In this document: positions 9,292 through 16,818 of the stretch, piece by piece
How positions within the stretch are numbered: position 1 is the first letter of the stretch
How the letters are laid out: every line of letters begins with the position of its first letter
NCBI GenBank assembly: GCA_039105265.1
Contig: JAPFFF010000056.1
Span: forward strand, 868,001-932,000
Direction: 5' to 3'
DNA from: Tritrichomonas musculus
Lineage: Eukaryota; Parabasalia; Tritrichomonadida; Tritrichomonadidae
DNA: 64,000 nt
Made by a program: the position numbers and the translations under genes
The notes under the pieces: model-generated
The model's database searches: none
What the model was told of the DNA's origin: nothing
The model's input: only the letters and a program-made list of their open reading frames with translations

Positions 9292-10707
9292 TTATTGAGG
9301 ATATCCATTATCATCATCATCTAGATGTGGAAAATTATATTGGAATTCATTTCCTTTCGACTTCATATCAGATTTTTGTTGATATTGGTTCTTTATCATA
9401 CCTTCATTGAAGGTTTTGATGTTCTTCATCACTTGTTTCGGTGATTGCCTCCTGTCTTTTTTAACGAAGTCGCATGAATTGTCCAACTTCTCTTTCTCTT
9501 CTGGTGATAAGTATGGTCGAAGATGATAAATGCAATTGGACAACTTCCATCCATATGTCTTGAACAATGATGTTTGTTCAGCTGTAGAAGTCTGGGGAAT
9601 GGTGTCAAACATGTATCGAAGATGGTCTAGTTCGTTGTCCATCAATTGAGTTCTTACATACTTCTCTGCAAATGAATCAGTTGTTGGAGGACCAGCTTGT
9701 TGAGCATTTTTCAGATCCGCCACGTCCTTCTTGAGGTCGTGAATTTTGTTAATGTACTTCGCCACCTTTTTTGGAGTAAGTTCCAATTTCATCAGCTCGA
9801 GTGCGTATTCGTCGCTATTATCAATGTCTTTCCTGAGTTCTTCAGCATTGTGATTGATGTCTTCAATGTGAAATTCTACACCAGTCATTTTCTCCTCCAA
9901 CTTCGTTAATCGGTCTTTCAAGTTTTCATTTTCTTCTATTAATTGTTCCATTTCTTCTCGAAAGTCGAATGGACGAACATTATCCTCCTTATAATCACTA
10001 TTGGATTTCATATCATGAACACTTTTCGGTGGCTTGTATGGTTCTTTGCGAGCTGGTGATGGTTCTTCAACAACATCTTCGATTTTTGTTTCTTCCTTCG
10101 GATTAGTACTTGTCTTCTGCGGTTCTGTAAATCCAGATGGTCTGGATATAGGACCAAGTCTTGGAGGTGGTGGTGGTATTTTTGGTAATGTATTTGGTGT
10201 AGGAGGAAGGAGTGGATGATATCGAGGTGGTGGAAATACTTTACTCGAAAATGGCACGTACTGCTGCTTCTTCCTTCTTGCATCGTCTTCTTGCTTCAAT
10301 CTTGCTAATGCTTCTTCTTCTTCTTGTTGCTGCTTCTTCCTTCTTGTTGCTGCTTCTTCTTCTTGTTGCTGCTTCTTCCTTTCTTCTTCTTCTTCTTGTT
10401 GCTGCTTCTTCCTTCTTCTTGCTTCTTCTTCTTCTTGTTGCTGCTTCTTCCTTTCTTCTTCTTCTTGTTGCTGCTTCTTCTTCCTTCTTGCTTCATCTTC
10501 TTCTTGCTGCTTCTTTAATCTAGCTGCTTCTTCTTGCTGCTTCATGATGTACTGCTTCATTGATTCGAGTTGTTCTGGGGTCATGTTCTTGAACCAATCG
10601 TCTGCGGGTGGAGCTGATGGCGGATCTGATGGTGGAGCTTGTTGACCCAATTGCTCGATCGAGTCAAATAGACTAACATCGCTGTCTGAGCTGTAGTTGT
10701 ATGACAT
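9292..10707 (-). CDS. Charged coiled-coil protein of element A, function unknown
   Basis: A 471-residue protein started at the ATG at 10707 (MSYNYSSDSDVS), which is preceded by TTTTTAT. Layout: an acidic N-terminus, a Pro-rich stretch (SDPPSAPPADDW), a long tract of tandem KKQQQEEEE-type repeats (nucleotides about 10270-10540), a Pro-rich hinge, then a C-terminal half with heptad coiled coil (about residues 250-350). No known domain was recognised. Long charged helices suggest a scaffold or a cytoskeleton-binding role, but nothing in the sequence proves it. The repeats make spurious open frames on the plus strand, which I ignore. Confidence 0.7.
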   Translation of the reverse strand: MSYNYSSDSDVSLFDSIEQLGQQAPPSDPPSAPPADDWFKNMTPEQLESMKQYIMKQQEEAARLKKQQEEDEARRKKKQQQEEEERKKQQQEEEEARRRKKQQQEEEEERKKQQQEEEAATRRKKQQQEEEEALARLKQEDDARRKKQQYVPFSSKVFPPPRYHPLLPPTPNTLPKIPPPPPRLGPISRPSGFTEPQKTSTNPKEETKIEDVVEEPSPARKEPYKPPKSVHDMKSNSDYKEDNVRPFDFREEMEQLIEENENLKDRLTKLEEKMTGVEFHIEDINHNAEELRKDIDNSDEYALELMKLELTPKKVAKYINKIHDLKKDVADLKNAQQAGPPTTDSFAEKYVRTQLMDNELDHLRYMFDTIPQTSTAEQTSLFKTYGWKLSNCIYHLRPYLSPEEKEKLDNSCDFVKKDRRQSPKQVMKNIKTFNEGMIKNQYQQKSDMKSKGNEFQYNFPHLDDDDNGYPQ

Positions 10708-10899
10708 TACAAGTATAAAAATGATTAATTTTCTTGTTGATATCACTAAATTTTAAATTTCGTAGAAAAACTCGAAGGTGGATATTTTTCTTTGAAAAAG
10801 TTACATTAACTATAAAAATTCAAAAATTGAATTAAAAAAAAATAAAATATATTGAAATTTTAAAAAAATATATTTATTAATATCACTATTATTTTATTA

Positions 10900-11325
10900 A
10901 TGATGAATGAAGAAGAAGATAAAATAGAAGATATTTTACAAAAACAAACACCTCCTAAAGGTTGTGATTCATTCGACTACAAAATAAATATAAACATGTC
11001 GAAAAAAATATCTCAACTAAAAGTTGAAGATGATACATCAAATTTAAGAACGATGTGTGAAAATTATGCTCATGCTCTTGAAAATGATGCACATCGACTT
11101 CGAGCAAAACAAAAAAAGAGGTACGATGAATGGTTTGACAACCTCGAGAAAGATTGTTATCCTGCAAGAGACATTGTTAACTTGTACAACATGTTCTTTG
11201 GTCATGAACTACCTATTACTCGACTTGGTTTCGGGCATCTCGATGGAACAAAGAGACACTTTACACATAAGAAAGTGAAAAGAAACAAGAAGTTCATCAC
11301 AATGTACTACAAGAAAAATGAATAA
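10900..11325 (+). CDS. Small basic protein of element A, unknown
   Basis: A 141-residue protein beginning with two adjacent Met codons (10900 or 10903), preceded by TTTTATTAATG. The N-terminus is acidic, the middle is helical with Lys/Arg, and the C-terminus is strongly basic (THKKVKRNKKF). No family was recognised. It lies in the same region as the tandem repeat arrays and a small AT-hook-like gene, which may mark a regulatory or early region of the element. Confidence 0.55.
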   Translation: MMNEEEDKIEDILQKQTPPKGCDSFDYKININMSKKISQLKVEDDTSNLRTMCENYAHALENDAHRLRAKQKKRYDEWFDNLEKDCYPARDIVNLYNMFFGHELPITRLGFGHLDGTKRHFTHKKVKRNKKFITMYYKKNE

Positions 11326-11340
11326 CTAAAAATTTTTTAA

Positions 11341-11578
11341 CTACTTGTTTTTTTTCGAGGTACTTGTTTTTTTTCGAGGTACTTGTTTTTTTTCGAGGTA
11401 CTTGTTTTTTTTTTTTTCGAGGTACTTGTTTTTTTTTTAGGTACTTGTTTTTTTTCGAGGTACTTGTTTTTTTTTTTCGAGGTACTTGTTTTTTTTTTCG
11501 AGGTACTTGTTTTTTTTCGAGGTACTTCGAGTTTTTTTTCGAGGTACTTGTTTTTTTTCGAGGTACTTGTTTTTCCTC
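11341..11578. repeat. Tandem array, about 19-24 bp unit TACTTGTTTTTTTTCGAGG
   Basis: About eleven imperfect units consist of TACTTG, a T-run of variable length (8-13) and CGAGG. Variation is mostly in T-run length, and one unit lacks CG. The array creates open frames on all strands (for example a VPRKKTSTSKK-like frame on the minus strand), which are best seen as repeat shadows. A related motif in the opposite orientation occurs near the right end of A (about 43530-43670). Confidence 0.9.
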
Positions 11579-11741
11579 ATAAGCTACCTTTTTCCTCATA
11601 AGCTACCTTTTTCCTCATAAGCTACCTTTTTTTTTCCTCATAAGCTACCTTTTTCCTCATAAGCTACCTTTTTCCTCATAAGCTACCTTTTTCCTCATAA
11701 GCTACCTTTTTCCTCATAAGCTACCTTTTTCCTCATGTGAT
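11576..11741. repeat. Tandem array of the 19-bp unit CTCATAAGCTACCTTTTTC
   Basis: About eight or nine nearly perfect copies follow directly after the previous array. The last unit changes to a CTCATGTGATACC version that forms the 3' end of the small minus-strand gene ending at 11714. The same unit, inverted, is arrayed in element B at about 35155-35285, although the two elements are otherwise diverged. Confidence 0.93.
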
Positions 11742-11968
11742 ACCTCTTTATTTTCATATTCTTTCATACTTTGTAATTCGTTTTTCTTTCTTTCACGATA
11801 TGCCTTTTGTTGTTTCTTACGTGCTTCATTTCTTTCTTCAACTGTTGCATATTTTGGTTTCCTTCCTCTTTTTTCGACACTCTGAAGATTCTCTTTGCTT
11901 TTCGACTTCTTGAGTTTTTTGATAATGGCTGTTTCTTTGAACTCACCTAAATCTAAATTTTGGCTCAT
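11714..11968 (-). CDS. Small basic AT-hook-like protein, element A
   Basis: An 84-residue protein with a Lys/Arg-rich centre: an AT-hook-like KRGRKPK core (about residues 33-39) followed by a basic helix (ARKKQQKAYRERKK) like the basic region of bZIP proteins, but without a clear leucine zipper. The C-terminus runs into the tandem repeat array. It overlaps the divergent frame at its 5' end only if the upstream Met at 11960 of that gene were used. DNA binding is plausible; the target is unknown. Confidence 0.55.
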   Translation of the reverse strand: MSQNLDLGEFKETAIIKKLKKSKSKENLQSVEKRGRKPKYATVEERNEARKKQQKAYRERKKNELQSMKEYENKEVSHEEKGSL

Positions 11969-12025
11969 GATTTCATTGGAGATAAAAAATTGAATTATTT
12001 TTTCAAAATCACTTCATTTTTTAAA

Positions 12026-12388
12026 ATGTCGTCTACCGCAAAAGACTTCAAAGAATACCAAAAACAGCAAAAGAATGATATAAAAAGTGCTAATGCTGAA
12101 ATCACCAATGCTGTTAAAGAGGTTGTATTCCTGTTCAACCAAAAAATAACAAACTCTACACCATCTAGTGTCTGCATCAACTATGACCCTTTGATACAAA
12201 CCAACTTGAACAAGATTGCTGGTGCACTTACTCAAATGAATCTCACTACCTGTGAGGTTTATATCAAAAAGAATCCACAATCTCCAAAACCAAAACCTCT
12301 TGGCTTTCAAGTGCCAATAGTGTCTGACTCGCAAGAGACACAAGAAGATGATGAACAAGAAGCTTCATCACCAAAAGATAAGGAGTAA
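12026..12388 (+). CDS. Small protein of element A, unknown
   Basis: A 120-residue protein. I start at the ATG at 12026 (MSSTAKDF), which has an AAAATG context and avoids overlap with the divergent gene; the longer frame from 11960 adds 22 unlikely residues. It has a helical N-terminal half and an acidic, Pro/Ser-rich tail. No family was recognised. Confidence 0.55.
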   Translation: MSSTAKDFKEYQKQQKNDIKSANAEITNAVKEVVFLFNQKITNSTPSSVCINYDPLIQTNLNKIAGALTQMNLTTCEVYIKKNPQSPKPKPLGFQVPIVSDSQETQEDDEQEASSPKDKE

Positions 12389-12415
12389 GAGTAAAAAATA
12401 ACTACTTCTAATTTT

Positions 12416-12940
12416 TTATACTATACAATATTTTAAACATACATGATAATTATTAACAAGTTCATTATATTCTTTATTATATACTTGTTTCAAATCAATA
12501 ACTACTTCTCCATTATCTTTAATGATTTTTATAGCATCAATTTTTTGTATTGGACTACTCTTTGCTGCACAACATCCAACATCTTCATTAAGTTGTACTT
12601 CAACTTCATTTACATGTAGTATTGCTTTGATGATGTTGCAAAGAGATTCAATAGGTACTATGATACATTTCTTTGATATAATATTAGCTAGTAGTGCTTT
12701 GTCTTGATTAAGTAGTATTTGTGCATATGCTTCAAGTATAACATTACGTACATCTGGTTCAACTTCAACAGGTTCAGTTTGCACTCCAATGTCTCTTGTA
12801 ATAACAATGTCTTCCTTGCCATCATCTCTCTTATTAATAATAATGTTATTGTTAATGTTTGATGTAGATGATGCAGCTGCTGATGGTTCTAAAGATACAT
12901 TTGCTTGAACTCCATTGGTTGTACTTCTCTTCTTAATCAT
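12416..12940 (-). CDS. Conserved Maverick protein (paralogue of the B gene at 32921), element A
   Basis: A 174-residue protein. Its C-terminal 110 residues align by eye with the 191-residue B protein at 32921-33496: a hydrophobic helical segment, then VEVQLNEDVGCC versus VELIVNDDCACN, then a Lys/Ile-rich strand and YNELVNN versus YTELIRH. The N-terminus is Ser/Asn-rich and carries RDIGVQTEP, an LC8-type QT motif. Conservation across two diverged elements argues for a real gene with an element function, but no known domain is visible. Clustered Cys residues (GCC in A, CACNGC in B) could bind metal. Confidence 0.75.
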   Translation of the reverse strand: MIKKRSTTNGVQANVSLEPSAAASSTSNINNNIIINKRDDGKEDIVITRDIGVQTEPVEVEPDVRNVILEAYAQILLNQDKALLANIISKKCIIVPIESLCNIIKAILHVNEVEVQLNEDVGCCAAKSSPIQKIDAIKIIKDNGEVVIDLKQVYNKEYNELVNNYHVCLKYCIV

Positions 12941-12959
12941 TTAAGTTTGAAAAAAACTT

Positions 12960-13394
12960 TTAATAGATATTGTTTTGAGTAATAACATGTTGTGTAGGTC
13001 CATATCTAATATCTTGTTTATTATATTCTCTTGCTCTACCTTGCATAGCAGGTGGTTCAGGCTTTTTAAGATATTTTGGTAGTAGAGGTACTGGTTTATC
13101 ATGTTGACCAATATGTCTATAAAATCCACCATCAGTTATGCTAACAGGAGGTTCATGTAGAGGTTTCGTTATATGTTCTCGAGTATCTGGAAATCTAACA
13201 GGGTCCTCATGTTCAATAATCTGGGTAGGTGGTCGATTAATAAAAGGATTGAATGTGACTGAATATGTATTAGTATTGCTGAATACACCAAAATGTTGGA
13301 ATTCTAGGTCTTTATTTTTCATGGTAGCTTCATTAAACATCATACCTTCTCTTCCAACAATCTCAGCATGTGGGCTTCTATAATCATTCGACAT
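12960..13394 (-). CDS. Proline-rich protein next to the capsid gene, element A
   Basis: A 144-residue protein with many short Pro-containing motifs (NRPPTQ, HEPPVS, KPEPPAM) and little hydrophobic core. The ATG at 13394 follows closely on the capsid gene stop (13426) on the same strand. Position directly downstream of the major capsid gene suggests a virion or assembly role; this is inference from context only. Confidence 0.55.
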   Translation of the reverse strand: MSNDYRSPHAEIVGREGMMFNEATMKNKDLEFQHFGVFSNTNTYSVTFNPFINRPPTQIIEHEDPVRFPDTREHITKPLHEPPVSITDGGFYRHIGQHDKPVPLLPKYLKKPEPPAMQGRAREYNKQDIRYGPTQHVITQNNIY

Positions 13395-13425
13395 TTACAA
13401 AAAAATAAAATATCCTTCTTTATGT

Positions 13426-14948
13426 TTATTCAGGGGTTGTTAAATCATAAGGACCAATACGTACTGATGGTGGCATACCATTTGGTCTAATCAAAATACT
13501 AATTGATATATCTGTTAATAAGCATAATAATGGAGGCGTATCAACTTCCTTTCTAAATGGATTATCTGCCTTTTGACTACATATCAGTTCGAAGTTAATA
13601 GGTGCAAGACTTGAAAGACCTTGTTGATATGTTCCATCCGTTTCAGTTGGAAGACCTATGAAGAATGAGGACCTATCATTTGGATAATAACCTGTTGTAT
13701 TTTCATTATATTGATACTCATTAGCTAGACTTGCTATAACCTCTTTGTTAAATCCATTTTGCTCTCCATTCATGTTCATTGCATTCTGGCAATATTCGAG
13801 GAACTCTGGATACTTACCATTAGTACCAAATGCTTTAGCAGGAATATTGTTGTAATTACCACAATTCATATGAAATGCTTCAAACATAGGATTCTTGAAG
13901 TATGTCTTATGCGTATGCTTGAGTGGGAATAAGCAAAACATACTATCTACAAAATTAGGTGTAATAGTAATAGTTGCTTTATCTTGTTCATTATTAAGAG
14001 GTCTTGTACAAGTGTAAAATGACATAATCTGTGTTGGGAATGTAAGTGGATGTTGTGGGTTAGCATATCTTTGAACAAGTGCTGTATATACAGATTCATG
14101 AATACCAAAACAAGGTATAATACTCGCGCATTCTTCAATGGAATAATCAACAACACTCCAAGTTCTCCAATCACTGTAAATTGTTCGGTCAACTCTTGCC
14201 TTAGTATTGTTAGCTCCTGCGACTTCATATGCTCCTCCATGATTTTCACCAACAGGTGGAAGATTCTTGGGGTGATTAATCTTATCCATCGCTATTTTTT
14301 CGGTACTTGTCCACATCCATATTGGTTCTCCAATAGGTTGAAATTCATTGGTAATTTCATCAACATTGAAGTCTTTCATTATATGTGGATTAGCAACCAA
14401 GCTCTTTTCAAAACCAACTGGACAATATACCATACCAGCTGTTGAAAAGTAAAGACGTAATTCGATTTTACCTGCAAATGCTGGCAAGTACTTGATATTA
14501 GATAAAGGTAGGAATCGTCGCAAATCAATCTTTAATCTAATTGTTTCAGTGACAGAAGTCACATCTTTGTTAAGATTTGCAACAAAACCACATCTCCTTC
14601 CATGAGTATCATTCCAAATATCCTTATGTCTTGCTTTACTATATATATCAGCTCTTTTAGTAACTTCATTTGCACAACATGCAGTTAAAAAGGATTCTTC
14701 ACATCCAAAGTTCTGGGTATAAAGCGTCATACCATTAGCTACAATTTCATACTTCTCAACAGCATCTCGAGCATCCTTAAAACCAAACCATACCTTACCA
14801 AAATTATAACCACTGACATTTTCTAAATCACTTAGAATTGGCTTGTCTATTTTTATCATCACTTTCATATCTGCTCGAATAAAGCCATTATATATATCTG
14901 CTGTATTATGAGTATTAGGAGAGATAATACATGTTGTATATGAACCAC
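13426..14948 (-). pseudogene. Major capsid protein of element A, 3' part (gene split by element B)
   Basis: The frame is open from the B insertion site (14948) to the stop at 13426; the first internal Met is at 14868. Hallmarks of polinton double-jelly-roll capsid proteins are visible: FGKVWFGFKDARDAVEKYEIV, matching FVGFKSSNQLFDRLEIL in the B capsid, then a strand-rich second half (LPAFAGKIELRLYFSTAG versus the IIGDLSIRFQVSPAG of B). Removing B plus one copy of the 6-bp duplication leaves one continuous frame of 560 codons with the fragment at 36449-36614. The gene was therefore intact until B inserted. Confidence 0.85.
14943..14948. repeat. Left target-site duplication of B (AACCAC)
   Basis: AACCAC directly precedes the AGAGAGATAGGG terminus of B and is repeated directly after the right terminus at 36449-36454. 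Six bp is the duplication size known for Mavericks/Polintons. Confidence 0.95.
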
Positions 14949-15058
14949 AGAGAGATAGGGTGTTGATTTGGTGGGGTGAGATAAAATTGAGATTGACGGT
15001 TGCTACATTAAATTTTATTGTTCTTTGAATTTATATTTAATTTTTTATTTTGACTTAA

Positions 15059-15439
15059 ATGAGTACGTTGTTTTACATCTATGATTATGATTTCGGTGAT
15101 ATACCACGAAAACCAGACCCAGAGATGATGCCAAACGATGTTAAACGTTTAAGATATTATCGTGAATATACATTTAATAAACGTTATTATTTTGTGAGTG
15201 AACGTGAAAGGATGATATATAGATATTACATACCTGAGGAATACCATCCAAGACCAGGTGAAAGAAGTTGGGACAAGATATATCCAGAGCATCCAAATGG
15301 ATTTGCTAAAGAAGTATACCACAAAACAAATAACAAGTCAAAGTGTTTTGGAATGATTCCTGATAGTGATAGTAAAAAACTTTGGTGGGGTGAGATAAAA
15401 TTGAGATTGACGGTCGCCACTTTTGAATCTTCATTTTAG
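15059..15439 (+). CDS. TIR-borne gene of B, left copy with altered 3' end
   Basis: A 126-residue product. The first about 107 residues are identical to the right-TIR copy (36338-35925): a Tyr/Arg/Pro-rich protein (MSTLFYIYDYDFGDIPRKPD...). The last part is replaced because about 119 bp are missing here, so the frame runs into the terminal direct repeat (LWWGEIKLRLTV...). A TTTTATTTTG box lies just upstream of the ATG. No family was recognised. This copy is probably a truncated version of the functional gene in the right TIR. Confidence 0.7.
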   Translation: MSTLFYIYDYDFGDIPRKPDPEMMPNDVKRLRYYREYTFNKRYYFVSERERMIYRYYIPEEYHPRPGERSWDKIYPEHPNGFAKEVYHKTNNKSKCFGMIPDSDSKKLWWGEIKLRLTVATFESSF

Positions 15440-15463
15440 AATTTACATCTTTGAACTTGTTTT

Positions 15464-15520
15464 AGTAGTATATATCAGTCGGTTTCCGTCAGGCTAAAGC
15501 CCGCCGTCAACACGACTAAT
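15464..15520. other. Structured module with an embedded A/C-type terminus, left TIR of B
   Basis: The module begins AGTAGTATATATCAG and contains an outer stem ATCAGTCG/CGACTAAT (15474-15481 with 15513-15520) and an inner stem-loop (AGGC-TAAA-GCCC). The same architecture with changed stem bases forms the right end of element A (43753-43823). The inverted copy is at 35757-35814. Confidence 0.7.
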
Positions 15521-15567
15521 GAACAAAAATAATATGAACTCATTTAATGATTACCATCAATTGATGT

Positions 15568-15795
15568 TCATTTATTAGACAGTTCATTTAATTCATTCTC
15601 AAGCTGATGAACTTTATTTTTGAGGCTGTTGATGTCTTCGATAAGAGACTCACGAACGGCAAGACCGTCAGAGCCCAACATTCCTGATTTGATATTGTTG
15701 AGACATTGTTTGTAATCATAACACTTTTCTTTCAATCCTCGTTTGATTCGTTTTAGTTCTGGTATTTCTTTCTTGTATTCTGTTAGTTCACTCAT
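15568..15795 (-). CDS. Small coiled-coil protein of B
   Basis: A 75-residue protein with a C-terminal leucine-heptad region (INSLKNKVHQLENELNELSNK). The last 12 codons lie inside the left TIR, so a 3' fragment of the gene is duplicated in the right TIR (35669-35708). It is divergent from 15810 with only 14 bp between ATGs. Function unknown. Confidence 0.55.
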   Translation of the reverse strand: MSELTEYKKEIPELKRIKRGLKEKCYDYKQCLNNIKSGMLGSDGLAVRESLIEDINSLKNKVHQLENELNELSNK

Positions 15796-15809
15796 TTAAT
15801 AATAATTAA
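15796..15809. promoter_or_regulatory. 14-bp divergent promoter gap
   Basis: The gap between the ATGs at 15795 (minus) and 15810 (plus) consists only of A and T (TTAATAATAATTAA). It is among the shortest divergent gaps in the window. Confidence 0.35.
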
Positions 15810-16043
15810 ATGTCTGCTATTAATCAATTAAGAACCGTTCATGACGATAAGCATAAAAACCATTTTGATAGATTACAATTAACGATGCAAAAGAATAGAA
15901 CAAAAATAAATTCAGCACCAACAGTGAAATGTTATAATGAAAAAGGAAATATATTTCATGAACCACCTCCAAAAACGACTAAATCATTAAATCATCATGA
16001 TTCACTTAATCATTCTGTGGTTGTCAGGAGCAACAACATTTAA
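15810..16043 (+). CDS. Small His/Asn/Lys-rich protein of B, unknown
   Basis: A 77-residue hydrophilic protein (MSAINQLRTVHDDKHKNH). It is divergent from 15795, and its 3' end overlaps by 42 bp the convergent gene ending at 16002. No motif was recognised. A real gene is suggested by the packed arrangement but not proven. Confidence 0.4.
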   Translation: MSAINQLRTVHDDKHKNHFDRLQLTMQKNRTKINSAPTVKCYNEKGNIFHEPPPKTTKSLNHHDSLNHSVVVRSNNI

Positions 16044-16478
16044 TACATATTCATTAATAACTTTTGATTGTTGGTCGACAACGTTTGAAAGCTTATTAAT
16101 ATGTTCTTCAAGTATTTTATTTTTGTTGTTCAATTGATTTATTAATTCATTGAGTTCGTTAATCGATTCTTTCATTAATGATATATCAGCTTTGATGTTG
16201 TCATTTTCAAGTGTTTTAGTGATTGTGTTCCCAACTTTCTTCAAATAAATGTCGCCGTTAAGTCTTTTACCGTCTGTACAATTTCGCTTAGTGATTTTGT
16301 ATTCGTTGCCGTCATTAGTGATGATTTTATAAATCTTGTTCAAATAGTTAGTCGTTTGTGATTTCATTTGCTCGATATTCTTTTGATAGAACAAATTGAA
16401 CTCTTCAATTGATTTAAATACTTTTGATTCATTTACATTATCATTTATAACTTTAAGTTCATTAATGTTTTCATTCAT
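16002..16478 (-). CDS. Coiled-coil protein of B, unknown
   Basis: A 158-residue protein with a central basic beta-like stretch (YKITKRNCTDGKRLNGDIYL) and a C-terminal heptad coiled coil (about residues 100-145, ELNELINQLNNKNKILEEHI). No family was recognised. It lies between the small virion-type gene and the left TIR. It might be a structural or DNA-binding factor; this is open. Confidence 0.55.
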   Translation of the reverse strand: MNENINELKVINDNVNESKVFKSIEEFNLFYQKNIEQMKSQTTNYLNKIYKIITNDGNEYKITKRNCTDGKRLNGDIYLKKVGNTITKTLENDNIKADISLMKESINELNELINQLNNKNKILEEHINKLSNVVDQQSKVINEYVLNVVAPDNHRMIK

Positions 16479-16514
16479 TTATAATTATATTAAATCATTA
16501 TAATTCATTGTTTT

Positions 16515-16769
16515 TCATTTAACTTCATTCAATATTGATTTTCCAAATCTCCCAACTCTGTCAGCAACATTTAAACCTGTATCAATTGCGTCAACAACCT
16601 GACCGACACCAGGAATGAATTGTGTAATCGGTTTAACTCTGTCAACGATTTGCTTTCCAACATCAACAACTTTTGGTAATGCTTTAACTGCTTTCTGAGC
16701 GAATGATTTTACTTTGCCGCCAATTGATTTAAATGCGTTCTTGATTTTGTTGAATATACCGACACCCAT
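16515..16769 (-). CDS. Small amphipathic virion-type protein of B
   Basis: An 84-residue protein made of basic amphipathic helices with Gly, Ala and Val (MGVGIFNKIKNAFKSIGGKV, then a segment with VDVGKQIVDRVKPITQFIPG). It resembles the adenovirus VI/X-like or membrane-active minor virion proteins found beside capsid genes in polinton-like viruses. It is divergent from the major capsid gene, with 49 bp between. Element A has a counterpart at 37219-37674. The role is inferred from composition and position. Confidence 0.6.
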   Translation of the reverse strand: MGVGIFNKIKNAFKSIGGKVKSFAQKAVKALPKVVDVGKQIVDRVKPITQFIPGVGQVVDAIDTGLNVADRVGRFGKSILNEVK

Positions 16770-16818
16770 AATTTAATTAATGATAAAAGTGTTTTATTTC
16801 CTTTTTATTCAATCATAA

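Larger units (their letters stand above)
14949..15609 (+). repeat. Left terminal inverted repeat of B (661 bp)
   Basis: It is inverted relative to 35669-36448. It holds a gene (15059-15439), a roughly 40-bp internal direct repeat (14967-15006 and 15380-15419, TTTGGTGGGGTGAG...GACGGTYGCYAC), and an internal copy of an A/C-type terminus (15464-15478). Compared with the right TIR it lacks about 119 bp, which removed the 3' end of the TIR gene. Confidence 0.95.

Noticed and set aside
10034-10523. Plus-strand frames of Leu/Ala/Ser or Phe/Leu over the coiled-coil gene
   Set aside because: Antisense reflections of the repetitive Lys/Gln/Glu codons of the real minus-strand gene.
11297-11601. Open frames of 72-100 codons in several frames across the tandem arrays
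   Set aside because: They consist only of repeat translations (VPRKKTSTSKK, FFFRGTCFF) and are open on both strands because of the repeat unit; no independent evidence of a gene.
15380-15420. Second end of B at the internal direct repeat
   Set aside because: The inner copy of the GGTGGGGTGAG repeat has no target duplication; the outer ends do.
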